A stretch of DNA of 64,000 nt from DATKNA01 sp963755755. GTDB taxonomy: Bacteria > Actinomycetota > Actinomycetes > Actinomycetales > Kineosporiaceae. Where the stretch lies: contig CAVWLJ010000010.1 in assembly GCA_963755755.1 (NCBI GenBank), positions 558,001 to 622,000 on the forward strand, written 5' to 3'. Made by a program: the position numbers and the translations under genes. Shown here piece after piece: positions 9,171 to 19,358 of this stretch (position 1 is the stretch's first letter; each line of letters starts with the position of its first letter). The notes under the pieces are model-generated. The model was not told the DNA's origin, made no database searches, and worked only from the letters and a program-made list of their open reading frames with translations.

Positions 9171-10187
9171 TCAGTGCCGGGCGGCCTCGGGGGTGAGGAC
9201 CACGACCGGGTCGGTGCGGGCGCCGGGCGCCTTCTCCGGGTCGAGCGCGACCGGCGCGGGGACGCCGGCGCGCACCGCCTCGAGCTGGGCCGCGAGCGCG
9301 ATCCCGAAGAGCAGCGAGAGCGACGTCAGCTGCGACCACAGCAGCAGCGCGAACATCCCGGTCAGCGGCCCGTAGACGGTGCCGAACGACGACGAGTGCG
9401 ACACGTAGAACGACAGCGCCAGGCTGAAGAGCGACCCAGAGCGCGAACGCGACCCCGGCGCCGACCGCCAGCCAGGAGAACCCCGGCTGCCGGCGCCGCG
9501 GCGCCCAGCGGAACAGCGTCGTCACCGAGACGAGACCGAGCAGGGCCCCGATCGGCCAGCGCAGCCACGACAGCGTCGTCGCCGTCGTGTCGCCCCAGCC
9601 GTAGACGCGCTGGAGCGACTCGACCAGGGCGCCGCCGGCGACGAGGATGACGAACCCGAGCATCGCCGGGATGCCGGCCGTGACGGCCAGCAGGGCCGCG
9701 CGACCGTACCGCGCGCCTGCCGGGCGGTCGCGCTGGATGCCGTAGATCCGGTTCGCCCCGCGCTCGATCTGCGCCATCGCCGTCGTGATCGCGACGATCG
9801 CGACGAGGAGGCCGAGCGACGAGCGCGACCCGGCCGCCGCCGCCGCCGGACGAGAGGCCCTTCGTCAGCGCCTGCTTGAACGCGTCGTCGCGCGACGCCG
9901 GGCAGGATGGAGAGCACCGTCTGCTGCAGCGCCTTGCGCGAGCTTCTCGGCGCTGCACGCTCGAGGCGAGGCCGATGAACGCGATGAGCAGCGGCACCAG
10001 CGCGAGCACGAACTGGAACGCGATCGCGCGGGTGGAGCTGAAGCCGTCGCCGTACCGCATCCGGCGCCAGGTGTCGACGAACAGGCGCTTCGCGCCGACC
10101 CGCCGGGCCGTGGCGCGCGCGTCGTCGGCCGACAGCTCCTCCCGCCCGAAGCGGCTCGGTCTCGGGGACGTGGGTGGCGGTGCTCAT
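9171..10187 (-). CDS. YihY/BrkB-family integral membrane protein (frameshifted)
   Basis: The start is ATG 10187 (MSTATHVPETEP) behind AGGAGGAG. Family hallmarks appear across several frames: DTWRRMRYGDGFSSTRAIAFQFVLALVPLLIAFIGLAS, AQIERGANRIYGIQRDRP, then hydrophobic segments AALLAVTAGIPAMLGFVILVAGGALVE, IGALLGLVSVTTLFRWAP, and SSSFGTVYGPLTGMFALLLWSQLTSLSLLFGIALAAQLEAVR. Six membrane segments are expected. At least four single-base shifts occur (near 9437, 9848, 9898, 9945). BrkB/YihY proteins are widespread; older claims that they are ribonucleases or transporters are unresolved. Its ATG overlaps the stop of the upstream lipid kinase (ATGA), so the two are probably cotranslated. Confidence 0.8.
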
Positions 10188-11116
10188 GCCGACTCCTCCT
10201 TCTGGACGTCGGGGGTGGTGCGCGGGTACCCGGACGACGAGGGCGCCCGGGTCGACGACGGCGGTGAAGCCGCGGCCGTCGTCGATGAGGTCGCCGTCGA
10301 CCTGGCGCGCCTCCGTGCGCCGGGTGACGACGCGTACCCGCCGGGCCCGGAACAGCTCCAGGCGGTGGTCCGGGCGGTGCCGGCGGGTGAGCCCCCGTGC
10401 CGAAGGACGGCCCAGTCCTTCGGGTTGCGTGGCGCGACGAGCGCGACGTCGAGCGCGCCGTCGTCCGGGCGCGCGTCCGGCAGCAGCTCCAGCCCCGCCT
10501 GCAGCCGGCCGACGTTGCCGACGAGCACGGTGCGGACGACGGCCGCGCGGGGCGGCTCGTCGTCGAGCGCGACCTGGACGTGCACGCGCGGACCGGCGCA
10601 GGCTCCGCGCCCCGCCGACGATGTAGGCGGGCCAGCCGAGCGCGCCCTTCAGGCCCTCGGGCGCCTCGCGCATCATCAGCGCGTCGAAGCCGGTGCCGGC
10701 CATCACGGCGAAGACTCGCCCGTCGTCGAGCCGCGCCGAGGTCGATCGTCCGGTCGGCGCCGGTGAGCGCGACCGTCGAGGGCCTCGTCGTCGGCCTGCG
10801 GGATGCCGAGGTTGCGGGCGAGCAGGTTGCCGGTGCCCTGGGGCAGGATCCCCAGCGGTACGCCGGTGCCCGCCAGGCCCTGCGCGGCGGCGCGGACGGT
10901 CCCGTCCCCGCCGGCCACGATCACCAGCGCCGCACCTGCGGCGGCGGCGTTCCGTGCCTGCCCCTCGCCGGGGTCCTCCTCGGTGGTCGGCACGAGCCGG
11001 GGCACGGGCAGGCCGAGCGCCGCGGACCGCTCGGCGACCTGCTCGAGCAGCGCGCCGGGCTCGCCGACCTTGACGGGGTTGACCACGAGCACGGTGTCGG
11101 CGGCGCGGGCCGGCAC
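10184..11116 (-). CDS. Diacylglycerol/lipid kinase family protein (frameshifted)
   Basis: The protein opens MPARAADTVLVVNPVKVGEPG, with the NPxxG-like start of the DAGK catalytic fold, and has the GGDGT nucleotide-binding motif at residues 69-73 followed by PLGILPQGTGNLLARNLGIP. The C-terminal beta-sandwich reads VHVQVALDDEPPRAAVVRTVLVGNVGRLQAGLELLPDA and DVALVAPRNPKDW. Shifts near 10240, 10410, 10600, 10735 and 10785 scramble the frame. The likely reaction is ATP-dependent phosphorylation of diacylglycerol or a sphingoid-like lipid at the membrane. Its neighbour PAP2 phosphatase could run the reverse step, making a lipid-phosphate pair. The GTG start lacks a clear ribosome site and is tentative. 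Confidence 0.8.
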
Positions 11117-11141
11117 GTCGGGTGTCGCGGGGATGTCTGCG

Positions 11142-11902
11142 TCACGCAGGGCTCCGGGGGTCTGGGGAGGATGGGCTCGCCGGTTCGCCGGCGTCCCGCT
11201 CGGCGGGGGTGACGCCGAGGTTGAAGGCGGCCGTCGTGGCGCAGACGACCGAGAGGCCGATCAGCCAGCCGCCGACGACGTCGCTGGTGTAGTGCACGCC
11301 GAGCCCGACCCGGTCGAAGCCGGTGACGACCACGAGCGCGGTCGCGCCGGCGAGCAGCGCGGCGCGGCGCCAGGGGCGCCCTCGGGTGGCCCCCAGCCGA
11401 GCGCGACGGCGCCGGCGCCGACCAGCATCGTGTTGAGCGCGTGCCCGGAGGGGAACGAGTAGCCGGGCGCGGTGGCGACCGGGTCGGAGAAGACCGGTCG
11501 CGCCCGGGCGACGAGCTCCTTGAGCGGGGTGTCGATGCTCGCTCCGACGGCCACCGTCACGGCGGCCCAGACGGCGTGCCGGCGCCGTCCCCGCAGCCAG
11601 AGCGTGACGGCGGTGACGCCGGCGACGACCCACATGACCCGGGGGTGCAGCACGGTGCTGCCGACCCCCAGCGCGTCCTCGAGCCCGGGCCGCTGGACGA
11701 CGTAGGCGTGCACGCTCTGCTCGATCCTTCGGTCGACGCTGCGCAGCCCCGGCGACTTCGTCAGCACCAGGACGACGAGCAGCGTGAGCGGACCCGCGAC
11801 GAGGAAGGCCCCGACGACGCCGAGGACGGCCCGGATGCCGAAGCGGCGAGCGGCCCGAGGGGAAGCCTCGGGGGCCGGGGTGGCCCGGCTCGTCGTCGTC
11901 AC
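11142..11902 (-). CDS. PAP2-superfamily membrane phosphatase
   Basis: All three PAP2 phosphatase motifs are present: KELVARARP, YSFPSGHALNTM (catalytic PSGH) and GLGVHYTSDVVGGWLIGL. Membrane segments include AVLGVVGAFLVAGPLTLLVVLVL, VMWVVAGVTAVTLWL and AALLAGATALVVVTGF. A single shift near 11380 separates motif 2 from motif 3. GTG 11902 (TTTSRATPAPEAS) is preferred; GTG 11935 is 11 codons upstream in frame. The family dephosphorylates lipid phosphates or undecaprenyl pyrophosphate on the outer membrane face. The gene ends 26 bp before the lipid-kinase start and 37 bp after the ligase stop, in the same direction. Confidence 0.85.
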
Positions 11903-11938
11903 GAGATCAGGATTCCCACCTGACGATCGATCCACACA

Positions 11939-13533
11939 TCAGCCGGTGTCGGCCTCCGCGCCGACTCGCCGTCCCCGGCCGCGGCGTCGTGGTACGCTCC
12001 GCACCGTCTCGATGGTGTCGGCCTCCGCCGCGCTCTTGTCCGGCGCGGTGCGCCAGCACGCGGGCGAAGCGCAGGGCGAGGCCGGCGGGGTAGCGCGGCG
12101 AGGACTGCACCCCGTCGAAGGCGATCTCGACGACGAGCTCGGGCCGCACCTCGACCACCCAGCGGGTCGTCCGTCGTGGCGAGCGCCTGGAGGTGCTCGG
12201 TCTGCCACGCGAGCATCGCGTCGGTCAGGCCCTTGAACGTCTTGCCGAGCATGACGAAGCCGCCGGGCGGCCCGTACGCGCCGGCGGGGTCGCGGGCGCC
12301 GAGGTGGAGGTTGGAGAGCCAGCCCGGACCGGCGGCCGTGCCCCCACTCGGCCGCGAGGATCACGAGGTCGAGGGTGATGCCGCGGCTTGACCTTGACCC
12401 AGCCGGCCCCGCGCCGGCCCATCGCGTACGGGGCGGCGGTGGCCTTGACCACGACCCCCTCGTGACCGCGCGGCGAGGGCGCCGGCGGCGAACGCCTCGG
12501 CGCCGGGCACGTCGTCGTCCTCGACGACGTGCCTGGGGACGAGCAGCGCGGGCGCGGCGATCTGCTCGAGCGCGGCTCGTCGCACGCTGGCCGGGCTCGT
12601 CGAGGACGTCGGCGCCGTCGAGGTGCAGCGCGTCGAAGAGCACCGTGGTCAGCGGCACCTCGGCGCGGGCCTGCTCGACGTCCCGCCGGGCGGCACGCGA
12701 CGAGGTGACCTGGAAGGGCCGGGGCCGGCCGTCGGGTTGCAGCGCGATGACCTCGCCGTCGAGGACGGCGCTGCTCGCCGGCCAGCGAGCGGGCGGCCTC
12801 GACGACCTCGGGCACGCGGTCGGTGATGTCGTCGAGGGTCCGGGTGAACACCGCGACGTCGTCGCCGTCCCGGTGCACCTGCACCCGGACGCCGTCGAGC
12901 TTCCACTCCACCGCGGCCGGACCGGTGCGGTCGAGCGCGGCGGCGAGGTCGGGCGCGCTCTGGGCGAGCATCGGCGCGAGCGGGCTGCCCGACGGTGAGC
13001 CGGAACGCCTCGAGCTCCGCCGGGCCCGCACAGCGCGGCGGCCGCCACCCGCGGCAGGTCGCCGGACAGCGTGACGGCGCGGCGGACGAGCTCGGCGGGG
13101 ACGCCGGCGGCGACCGCGACGGCCTCGAGCACGACGCCGGCCTGCGCGCCCTGGCGCAGCTCCCCGGTGAGCAGGCCGGCGAGGAGCCGCTGCTCGGGCG
13201 CGGTGGCGCGGGCCAGCAGCCGGAGCAGCACGTCGCGCCGCGCCTGCACGGCGCCGGACGCCGGCGACGGCCGCGGCCTCGTCGAGGGCGGCGTCGACCT
13301 CGAGCACGGTGAGCGTCGGCCTGCTGCGGCGCGGGGGCGGCAGGTCCCGCAGCGACGCCCATCCCAGCCCGGTCCGGCGTTGCCGGGGCTGCCCGGCGAG
13401 CCAGCCGGCGACGATCGGGACCTCGACCGGGATCGGCCGCGCGCAGGCAGGCGGCCAGGAGCTCGGTCTTCGCGCGCCGGCCGGACGTGACGGCGACGGC
13501 CTCGGAGGCGGCGGCGACCTCGGCGAGCAGCAT
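11939..13533 (-). CDS. ATP-dependent DNA ligase (LigB-like, frameshifted)
   Basis: ATG 13533 follows GGGAGG and opens LLAEVAAASEAVAVTSGRRAKTELLAACLR. The adenylation motif EWKLDGVRVQVHRDG (nucleophilic Lys near residue 211) is clear, followed by VAVFTRTLDDITDRVPEVVEAA, LDGEVIAL and, in shifted frames, FDALHLDGADVLDEP, EGVVVKATAAPYAMGRRGAGWVKVK and the OB-fold end VLAHRADKSAAEADTIETVRSV. Length about 531 residues matches actinobacterial LigB/LigC-type enzymes rather than the NAD-dependent LigA. At least six indels break it. It seals nicks with ATP, probably in repair rather than replication. It follows recQ by 13 bp in the same direction. Confidence 0.85.
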
Positions 13534-13546
13534 CGTCCGCCTCCCG

Positions 13547-15686
13547 TCAGGCCGGGACCGCGAGCGCGAAGGGGAGCACGCCGCCGGCGCCCGCCAGCCG
13601 CAGCGCCCGGCCGGCGACGGTGAGCGTCCAGCGCGAGTCGGCGAGGTCGTCGACGAGCAGCACGGGCGCGTCGCCGAGCTCGGCGATGCGCCGCGCGCTG
13701 CTCGGGGGTCGCGTCGAAGGCGTCCCAGAGCCCGGCCAGCCGGAACGCGCTGTTGCCGCCGGGCTCGCCGCGCGGGCCCTCGCCGCGCACGGCGAGCGGG
13801 CCGAGCCACGGCGAGCCGCCCGACCCGGGCCAGGTGCGCGCCCACGCTCGTCGACGAGCTGCGGACGGCGCCGGCTCGGCACGGTCGCGACGGCGGCCGG
13901 CCGGCGGTCCCAGCCCCACCCGACGAGGACCTGGACGCAGGCGGCGAGCAGCGCGTCGTCGGCCGGCGCGTCCGGGGCGGACGTCCGCCAGCAGCGCCCG
14001 GAGCCGGCTGCCCCAGCCGAGGTCGGTGAGCCGGGCGAGCGCCCGCCCGGTCGCCGACCTGCTCGGCGGGCGCGATCCTGCCCTTGACCGGGACGCCCAG
14101 CCGGTCCATGCCGGTCGGCCACTGCGCCCGTGCCGGGATCTCCACACCCACCTTGCGCAGCCGTGCCGTCGCCGCGTCGCCGGGCCGCCTCCGGCACGGA
14201 CGTCGGGTACCAGGGCCCGGCGCAGCGGTCGCAGCGCCCGCAGTCGGCGGCGGCCGGGTCGTCGAGCGCCTCGGCGAGGAAGCGCATCCGGCAGCCCGTC
14301 GTCCGCTGGTAGGCGAGCATCGCCGCGGCCTCGGCGTCCCGGGCGGCCGCCACCCGTCCGTAGCGCTCGGCGTCGTACGCCCACCCCCGCCCGGTGGCGA
14401 GCCAGCCGCCCTGCACCCGCTCGACCGCGCCGTCGACGTCGAGCACCTTGAGCAGCAGCTCGAGCCGGGTGCGGCGGACGTCGGTCACCGTCTCCAGCGC
14501 GGCGGTCGACAGCGGCCGGCCCGCGGTCTGCGAGCGCGCCGAGCACCGCCGCCGCCTGCTCGGGCCGGGGCATGGACGCGGTCGCGAAGTACCGCCAGAT
14601 GTCCCGGTCCTCCGCGCCCGGCAGGAGCAGGACGTCGGCCCGGTCGATGGCCCGGCCGGCGCGGCCGACCTGCTGGTAGTACGCGACCGGCGACGACGGG
14701 GCGCCCGAGGTGCACGACGAAGCCGAGGTCGGGCTTGTCGAAGCCCATGCCGAGCGCGCTGGTCGCCACCAGCGCCTTGACGCTGCTCTGCCGCAGCGCC
14801 TCCTCCGCGGCCTCGCGCTCGGCGGGGTCGGTGCGGCCCGGTGTAGGCGAGCACGGTGTGCCCGGCGGCGGCGAGGAGCTCGGCGGCGTCCTGCGCGGCG
14901 GACACGGTGAGGGTGTAGACGATGCCGCTGCCCGGCAGCTCGTCGAGGTGCGCCGCGAGCCAGGCGAGCCGATCGGCCGGCGACGGGCAGCTCGAGCACC
15001 CCGAGCCGCAGCGAGGTGCGCGCCAGCGGCCCGCGCAGCACGGTCACCTCGCCCGCGGCGGGCGTCGCCAGCTGCTCGGCGACGTCCGCCACGACCCGCG
15101 CGTTCGCGGTCGCGGTGGTCGCGAGCACCGGCGTCCCGGCGGGCAGGGTGGTGAGCAGGTCGCGGATGCGCCGGTAGTCGGGGCGGAAGTCGTGGCCCCA
15201 GTCGCTGATGCAGTGCGCCTCGTCGACGACGACGAGCCCGCAGGTCGCCGCGAGCCGGGGCAGCTGCTCGGCCCGGAACCGCGGGTTCTCCAGCCGCTCC
15301 GGGCTGACGAGCAGGACGTCGACCTCGTCGGCGGCGAGCGCGGCGGCGACGACGTCCCACTCGTGGGCGTTGGCCGAGTTCATCGTCACGGCCCGGACGC
15401 CGGCGCGGGTGGCGGCCGCGATCTGGTCGCGCATGAGCGCGAGCAGCGGCGACACGATGAGCGTCGGCCCGGTGCCGCGGGCCCGGAGCAGGGCGGTCGC
15501 CACGAAGTAGACCGCCGACTTGCCCCAGCCGGTGCGCTGGACGACGAGCACCCGGCCGCGGTCCGCGACCAGCGCGCGCACGGCGTCCCACTGCCCCTCG
15601 CGGAAGTCGGCGTCGTCCCGGCCCACCAGCGCGCGCAGCGCCGACCGGCCCTCCTCGAGGAGCGCGTCGACGGTGCTGACGGTCAT
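13547..15686 (-). CDS. recQ: RecQ-family DNA helicase with C-terminal phosphoribosyltransferase-like region (frameshifted)
   Basis: ATG 15686 is preceded by GGAGG and overlaps the stop of the ABC-F gene (ATGA). The N-terminal half has the RecQ motifs: FREGQWDAVRALV (Q motif/motif 0), QRTGWGKSAVYF (Walker A near residue 53), IVSPLLALMRDQI, VDEAHCISDWGHDFRPDYRRI (motif II) and LATTATAN (III). Shifted frames continue with the helicase 2 domain (YQQVGRAGRAIDRADVLLL), the four-Cys zinc region (CGRCDRCAGPWY) and an unusual C-terminus GDAPVLLVDDLADSRWTLTVAGRALRLAGAGGVLPFALA. That tail looks like the PRPP-binding loop and helix of type I phosphoribosyltransferases such as ComF. Length is about 713 residues. 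It unwinds DNA 3' to 5'; the tail function is unknown. Confidence 0.85.
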
Positions 15687-17327
15687 GCGGGTACCTCCGT
15701 GACGGTCCCGGCCTCGACGTGCAGCCGGCGGGTGACGCGGACGGCCTCGAGCAGCCGCCGGTCGTGGCTGACGAGCAGGAGCGTGCCGGGGAAGGAGTCG
15801 AGCGCCTGCTCGAGCTGCTCGATCGCGGGCAGGTCGAGGTGGTTCGTCGGTTCGTCCAGCACGAGCAGGTTGACGCCGCGTGCCTGCAGCAGGGCGAGCG
15901 CCGCTCGGGTGCGCTCGCCGGGGGAGAGGCTCGCGGCGGGGCGCAGCACGTGCTCGGCCCGGAGCCCGTACTTCGCGAGCAGGGTCCGGACCTCCGCCTC
16001 CGTCCACGCCGGCATCTCGTCGCCGAAGGCGCGCAGCAGCGCCTGCTCCCCGGTGAACAGCGACCTCGCCTGGTCGACCTCGCCGACGACGACGCCCGGG
16101 CCGAGCGACGCCGCGCCGTCGTCGGGAGCGATCCTGCCCGAGCAGCACGCCCAGCAGCGTCGTCTTGCCGGCGCCGTTCGGGCCGGTGATCGCGACCCGG
16201 TCCGCCCAGTCGATCTGCAGGTCGACCGGGCCGAGGGTGAAGTCGCCGCGCCGGACGACCACGCCGCGCGCGGTGGCGACGACCGCGCCGGCCCGGGGCG
16301 CCACGGCGATCTCCATCTGGAGCCGCCACTCCTTGCGCGGCTCCTCGACGACGTCGAGCCGCTCGATCAGACGCTCGGTCTGCCGGGCCTTCGCGGCCTG
16401 CTTCTCGCTGGTCTCGCCGCGGAAGTGCTTGATGAACTTGTCGTTGTCGGTGGCCTTGCGCCGCGCGTTGCGGACGCCCTTCTCCATCCAGGCCCGCTGC
16501 GTCCGGGCGCGCTCGGAGAGATCGTCGACCTGCTCGGCGTACTCCTCGTACTCCTCGCGGGCGTGCTGCCGGGCGCGCTCGCGCTCGGCGAGGTAGGCCT
16601 CGTAGCCGCCGCCGTACACCGAGATCTGCTGCTGGGCGAGGTCGAGCTCGACGACGCGGTCCACGGTGCGGGCGAGGAACTCGCGGTCGTGGCTGACGAC
16701 GACGGTGCCGGCGCGCAGCCCGCGGACGAAGCGCTCGAGCCGGTCCAGGCCGTCGAGGTCGAGGTCGTTCGTCGGCTCGTCGAGGAGGAAGACGTCGTAC
16801 CGGGAGAGGAGCAGCGAGGCGAGCCCCGCCCGCGCCGCCTCGCCGCCGGAGAGCACCGCCGTCTCGGTGTCGAGCGGGACGAGCAGACCGAGGTCCGCCG
16901 TGACCGCCTCGGCCCGCTCCTCGAGGTCCGCTCCACCGAGGCTCAGCCAGCGCTCCAGGGCCGTCGCGTAGGCGTCGTCGGAGCCTGGGACGCCGCGGGC
17001 GAGCGCGTCCGACGCGTCGTCCAGCGCCGTCTGCGCGTCGGACACGCCGGTGCGTCGGGCGAGGAAGGCCGAGACCGTCTCGCCCGGGCGGCGGTCCGCC
17101 TCCTGCGGCAGGTATCCCACCGTCGCGGCGGCGGGGGAGAGGCCCACCGAACCCGCTTCGGGCGTCTCGAGGCCGGCGAGCAGCCGCAGCAGCGTGGACT
17201 TGCCGGCACCGTTGGCGCCGACGAGCCCGACGACGTCCCCGGGCGCGACGACGAGGTCGAGCCCGGAGAACAGGACGCGGTCGCCGTGGGCCGCGGCGAG
17301 GCCGCGGGCGAGGAGGGTTGCGCTCAT
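15683..17327 (-). CDS. ABC-F family ATP-binding protein
   Basis: Two ABC domains on one chain of about 548 residues with no membrane segment define an ABC-F protein. Domain 1: GANGAGKST, LSGGEAARAGLASLL, LLDEPTNDLDLDGLDRLERFV, VVSHDREFLARTV. A charged linker follows (AYLAERERARQHAREEYEEYAEQ, TDNDKFIKHFRGETSEKQAAKA). Domain 2: GPNGAGKTTLLGVLLG, SLSPGERTRAALALL, VLDEPTNHLDLPAIEQLEQAL, LVSHDRRLLEAV. One shift near 16137 lies after the second Walker A. ABC-F proteins bind the ribosomal E site as translation factors or antibiotic-protection proteins; which applies here cannot be told. It starts the minus-strand ABC-F - recQ - ligase run. Confidence 0.9.
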
Positions 17328-17444
17328 GACGCCGACGACGCTACCCGGGCCGCCCGACAGGCCGTCGACAACGCCATGACCGAGTGGGTGCCGGGCGGCC
17401 CCTGAGGAGCGGCGGCGGCCCGGAAGGAGCGGCATGATCGGGGC

Positions 17445-18485
17445 GTGACGACGACGCCGGTGCCGATGCTCCTGCCCAGCAACCAGTTCGACCACTTCTA
17501 CCGGGGCGGCGACCGGATCAAGGGGCTGCGCGGCGGCCCCGGCGGCCCGCAGCGACCGGAGGACTGGATCGCCTCCGCGACCACGCGCGCCGGTCAGGCG
17601 CTGCAGGGGTTGTCGGAGCTGCCCAGCGGCGAGCTGCTCCGGGACGCCGTCCGCGCTGATCCGCAGGCGTGGCTCGGCCCGGCGCACGTCGACCGCTACG
17701 GCGCGGAAGGCCTGGAGCTCCTCGTCAAGCTGCTCGATGCAGGTCAGCGGCTGCCGGTGCACGTCCACCCTCCCCGCGCCTTCGCCCGGGAGCACCTGGG
17801 GCTGGCGCACGGCAAGACCGAGGCGTGGCTCGTGGTGGAGGCCGACCCGGGGGCCGTGGTCGGCCTCGGCCTGCGCCGCCCGCTGTCGCGCGAGGAGCTC
17901 GGCCGGCTGGTCGCTGCGCACGACAGCGCGGCGCTCGTCGACGCCGTGCACACCCGCGCGGTACGGCCCGGCGACGGCGTCCTCGTGCCCGCCGGCACCG
18001 CCCACTTCATCGGCGAGGGCATCCTCGTCACGGAGGTCCAGGAGCCGACCGACCTCTCGATCCTGCTCGAGTGGGAGGGCTTCGCGGTGGACGGGGACGC
18101 CGAGGGGCACCTCGGGCTCGGCTTCGACCTCGCGCTCGAGGCCCTCGACCTCACCGTGTGGTCGGACGCCGACGTGGACGCCGTGGTCCGGCACGCGCCG
18201 TGGCCCCGCCCGGTCGGCCCGGGCCTGCCGGACGCCGCCCTGCCGTACTTCCGAGCCGACTGGGTGGCGGCGCCGGAGAACCCGCTGACCGTGGCCGCCG
18301 GGTTCGCGGTGTTCGTGGTCCTCGACGGGTCCGGCGCGGTGCGTGCCGCGAGCGACTCCCTCGACGTCCGCCGGGGCGACGTCGCGCTCGTGCCGTACGC
18401 CGCGGGCCCGTGGACGCTCGACGGCGTCGTCGCCGGCCTGCTCTGCCGCCCGCCGGCCCCGGACGCCCCGCAGGCGCCGCGCTGA
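17445..18485 (+). CDS. manA: Class I mannose-6-phosphate isomerase
   Basis: An intact 346-residue cupin-type isomerase starts at GTG 17445 (MTTTPVPMLLPSNQFDHFYRGGDRI). The zinc-site motif appears as GQRLPVHVHPPRAFAREHLGLAHGKTEAWLVVEADPGA, where HVHP and the KTE glutamate are ligands, and a second cupin turn reads DGVLVPAGTAHFIGEGILVTEVQEPTDLSILLEWEGF. It interconverts mannose-6-phosphate and fructose-6-phosphate in the cytosol, supplying mannosyl donors. The opening is more like the YvyI/short PMI branch than fungal PMI. It is divergent from the ABC-F gene (117 bp apart), so both promoters lie in 17328-17444. It ends 12 bp before the convergent DUF1028 stop, where a CCGG-ACG-CCGG hairpin is visible. 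Confidence 0.85.
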   Translation: MTTTPVPMLLPSNQFDHFYRGGDRIKGLRGGPGGPQRPEDWIASATTRAGQALQGLSELPSGELLRDAVRADPQAWLGPAHVDRYGAEGLELLVKLLDAGQRLPVHVHPPRAFAREHLGLAHGKTEAWLVVEADPGAVVGLGLRRPLSREELGRLVAAHDSAALVDAVHTRAVRPGDGVLVPAGTAHFIGEGILVTEVQEPTDLSILLEWEGFAVDGDAEGHLGLGFDLALEALDLTVWSDADVDAVVRHAPWPRPVGPGLPDAALPYFRADWVAAPENPLTVAAGFAVFVVLDGSGAVRAASDSLDVRRGDVALVPYAAGPWTLDGVVAGLLCRPPAPDAPQAPR

Positions 18486-18497
18486 GCCGGACGCCGG

Positions 18498-19358
18498 TCA
18501 GCCGGCGACCTGCGGTGTCGCCTCGCGCAGTTTCTCCAGCACGACCGGGTCGATCGCGCCCTCGACGAGCCGTTCCTCGTAGTTCTCGGTGCCGGCCCAG
18601 CTCTCCAGCGAGTCGTGGCCGGTGGCCCCGATGCGGCGGGTCACCTCGTCGGCGAGCTCCCCGGCGAGCGGCAGCAGCGTCGCAGGGTCGGGCTTGCCGA
18701 AGTACAGCTCGGCGAGCCCGACGAGCCGGGTCAGCTCCTCGACCGGTGCGGCGTGGTCGTCCACGCGCAGGTCGGCGAGGATGTCGGCGCCCAGCCCGCG
18801 GCCCGGGCCCTCGCCGATCGCCCCGTCGAGCCCGACCACCGCGAGCGCGGCGCTCTGCCTGCCCCGGCGGTCACCGCCCGCCGCGTCGCCCGCCGCCAGC
18901 GCGGCGAGCAGGCGGCGGGCCAGGGCCAGCGTCGGCGCGCCGCCCGGATCGATGAAGGAGAGCCAGGCCCGCTCCATCGCCTCGGCGACGTCCGGGCCGA
19001 TGAGGATGTTGCCCTGGATCGCGTAGCCGGCGCCGGCGCGGCCGCCGGCCCAGTCCATGCACTCCTCGCCGGTGAAGGTCGCGGACCCGCCCTCGGCGTC
19101 CACCACGCCGAGCTGGCGGTGCGCCCGGCCGTCGTCGGCAGCGGTCAGCGCGTCGACGACCTGCTGCGCCGAGAGCCCGGCCCGCAGCAGCGCGAGACCC
19201 TGCGGGCGGTAGCCGACGTTGACGAAGGACTGCGTGGCGAGCGCGCCGGTACCGGCCTCCAGGGCAGGCACGGCGCTGCCGACCGCCAGGTACTTCGACG
19301 CCACCGCCACGCCCCAGGCCGGCCCGTCCTCCGAGCGGGCGACGATGGAGAACGTCAC
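18498..19358 (-). CDS. DUF1028 family protein (Ntn-hydrolase-like)
   Basis: GTG 19358 opens TFSIVARSEDGPAWGVAVASKYLAVGSAVPALEAGTGALATQSFVNVGYRPQGL, the conserved DUF1028 N-terminus. Further conserved pieces are ATFTGEECMDWAGGRAGAGYAIQGNILIG and LDGAIGEGPGRGLGADILADLRVDDH, with a C-terminal extension ending KLREATPQVAG. DUF1028 has an Ntn-hydrolase-like fold and its role is unestablished. The GTG overlaps the phosphofructokinase stop by four bases (GTGA), so the two are translationally coupled. The reading frame is intact (286 residues). Confidence 0.85.
   Translation of the reverse strand: MTFSIVARSEDGPAWGVAVASKYLAVGSAVPALEAGTGALATQSFVNVGYRPQGLALLRAGLSAQQVVDALTAADDGRAHRQLGVVDAEGGSATFTGEECMDWAGGRAGAGYAIQGNILIGPDVAEAMERAWLSFIDPGGAPTLALARRLLAALAAGDAAGGDRRGRQSAALAVVGLDGAIGEGPGRGLGADILADLRVDDHAAPVEELTRLVGLAELYFGKPDPATLLPLAGELADEVTRRIGATGHDSLESWAGTENYEERLVEGAIDPVVLEKLREATPQVAG

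Noticed and set aside
12225..18194. A 1,989-residue open frame on the minus strand across several genes
   Set aside because: It joins in-frame stretches of different real genes (ABC-F, recQ, ligase) and antisense of ManA without stops, which is common in very high-GC DNA. Real genes with motifs account for the whole region.
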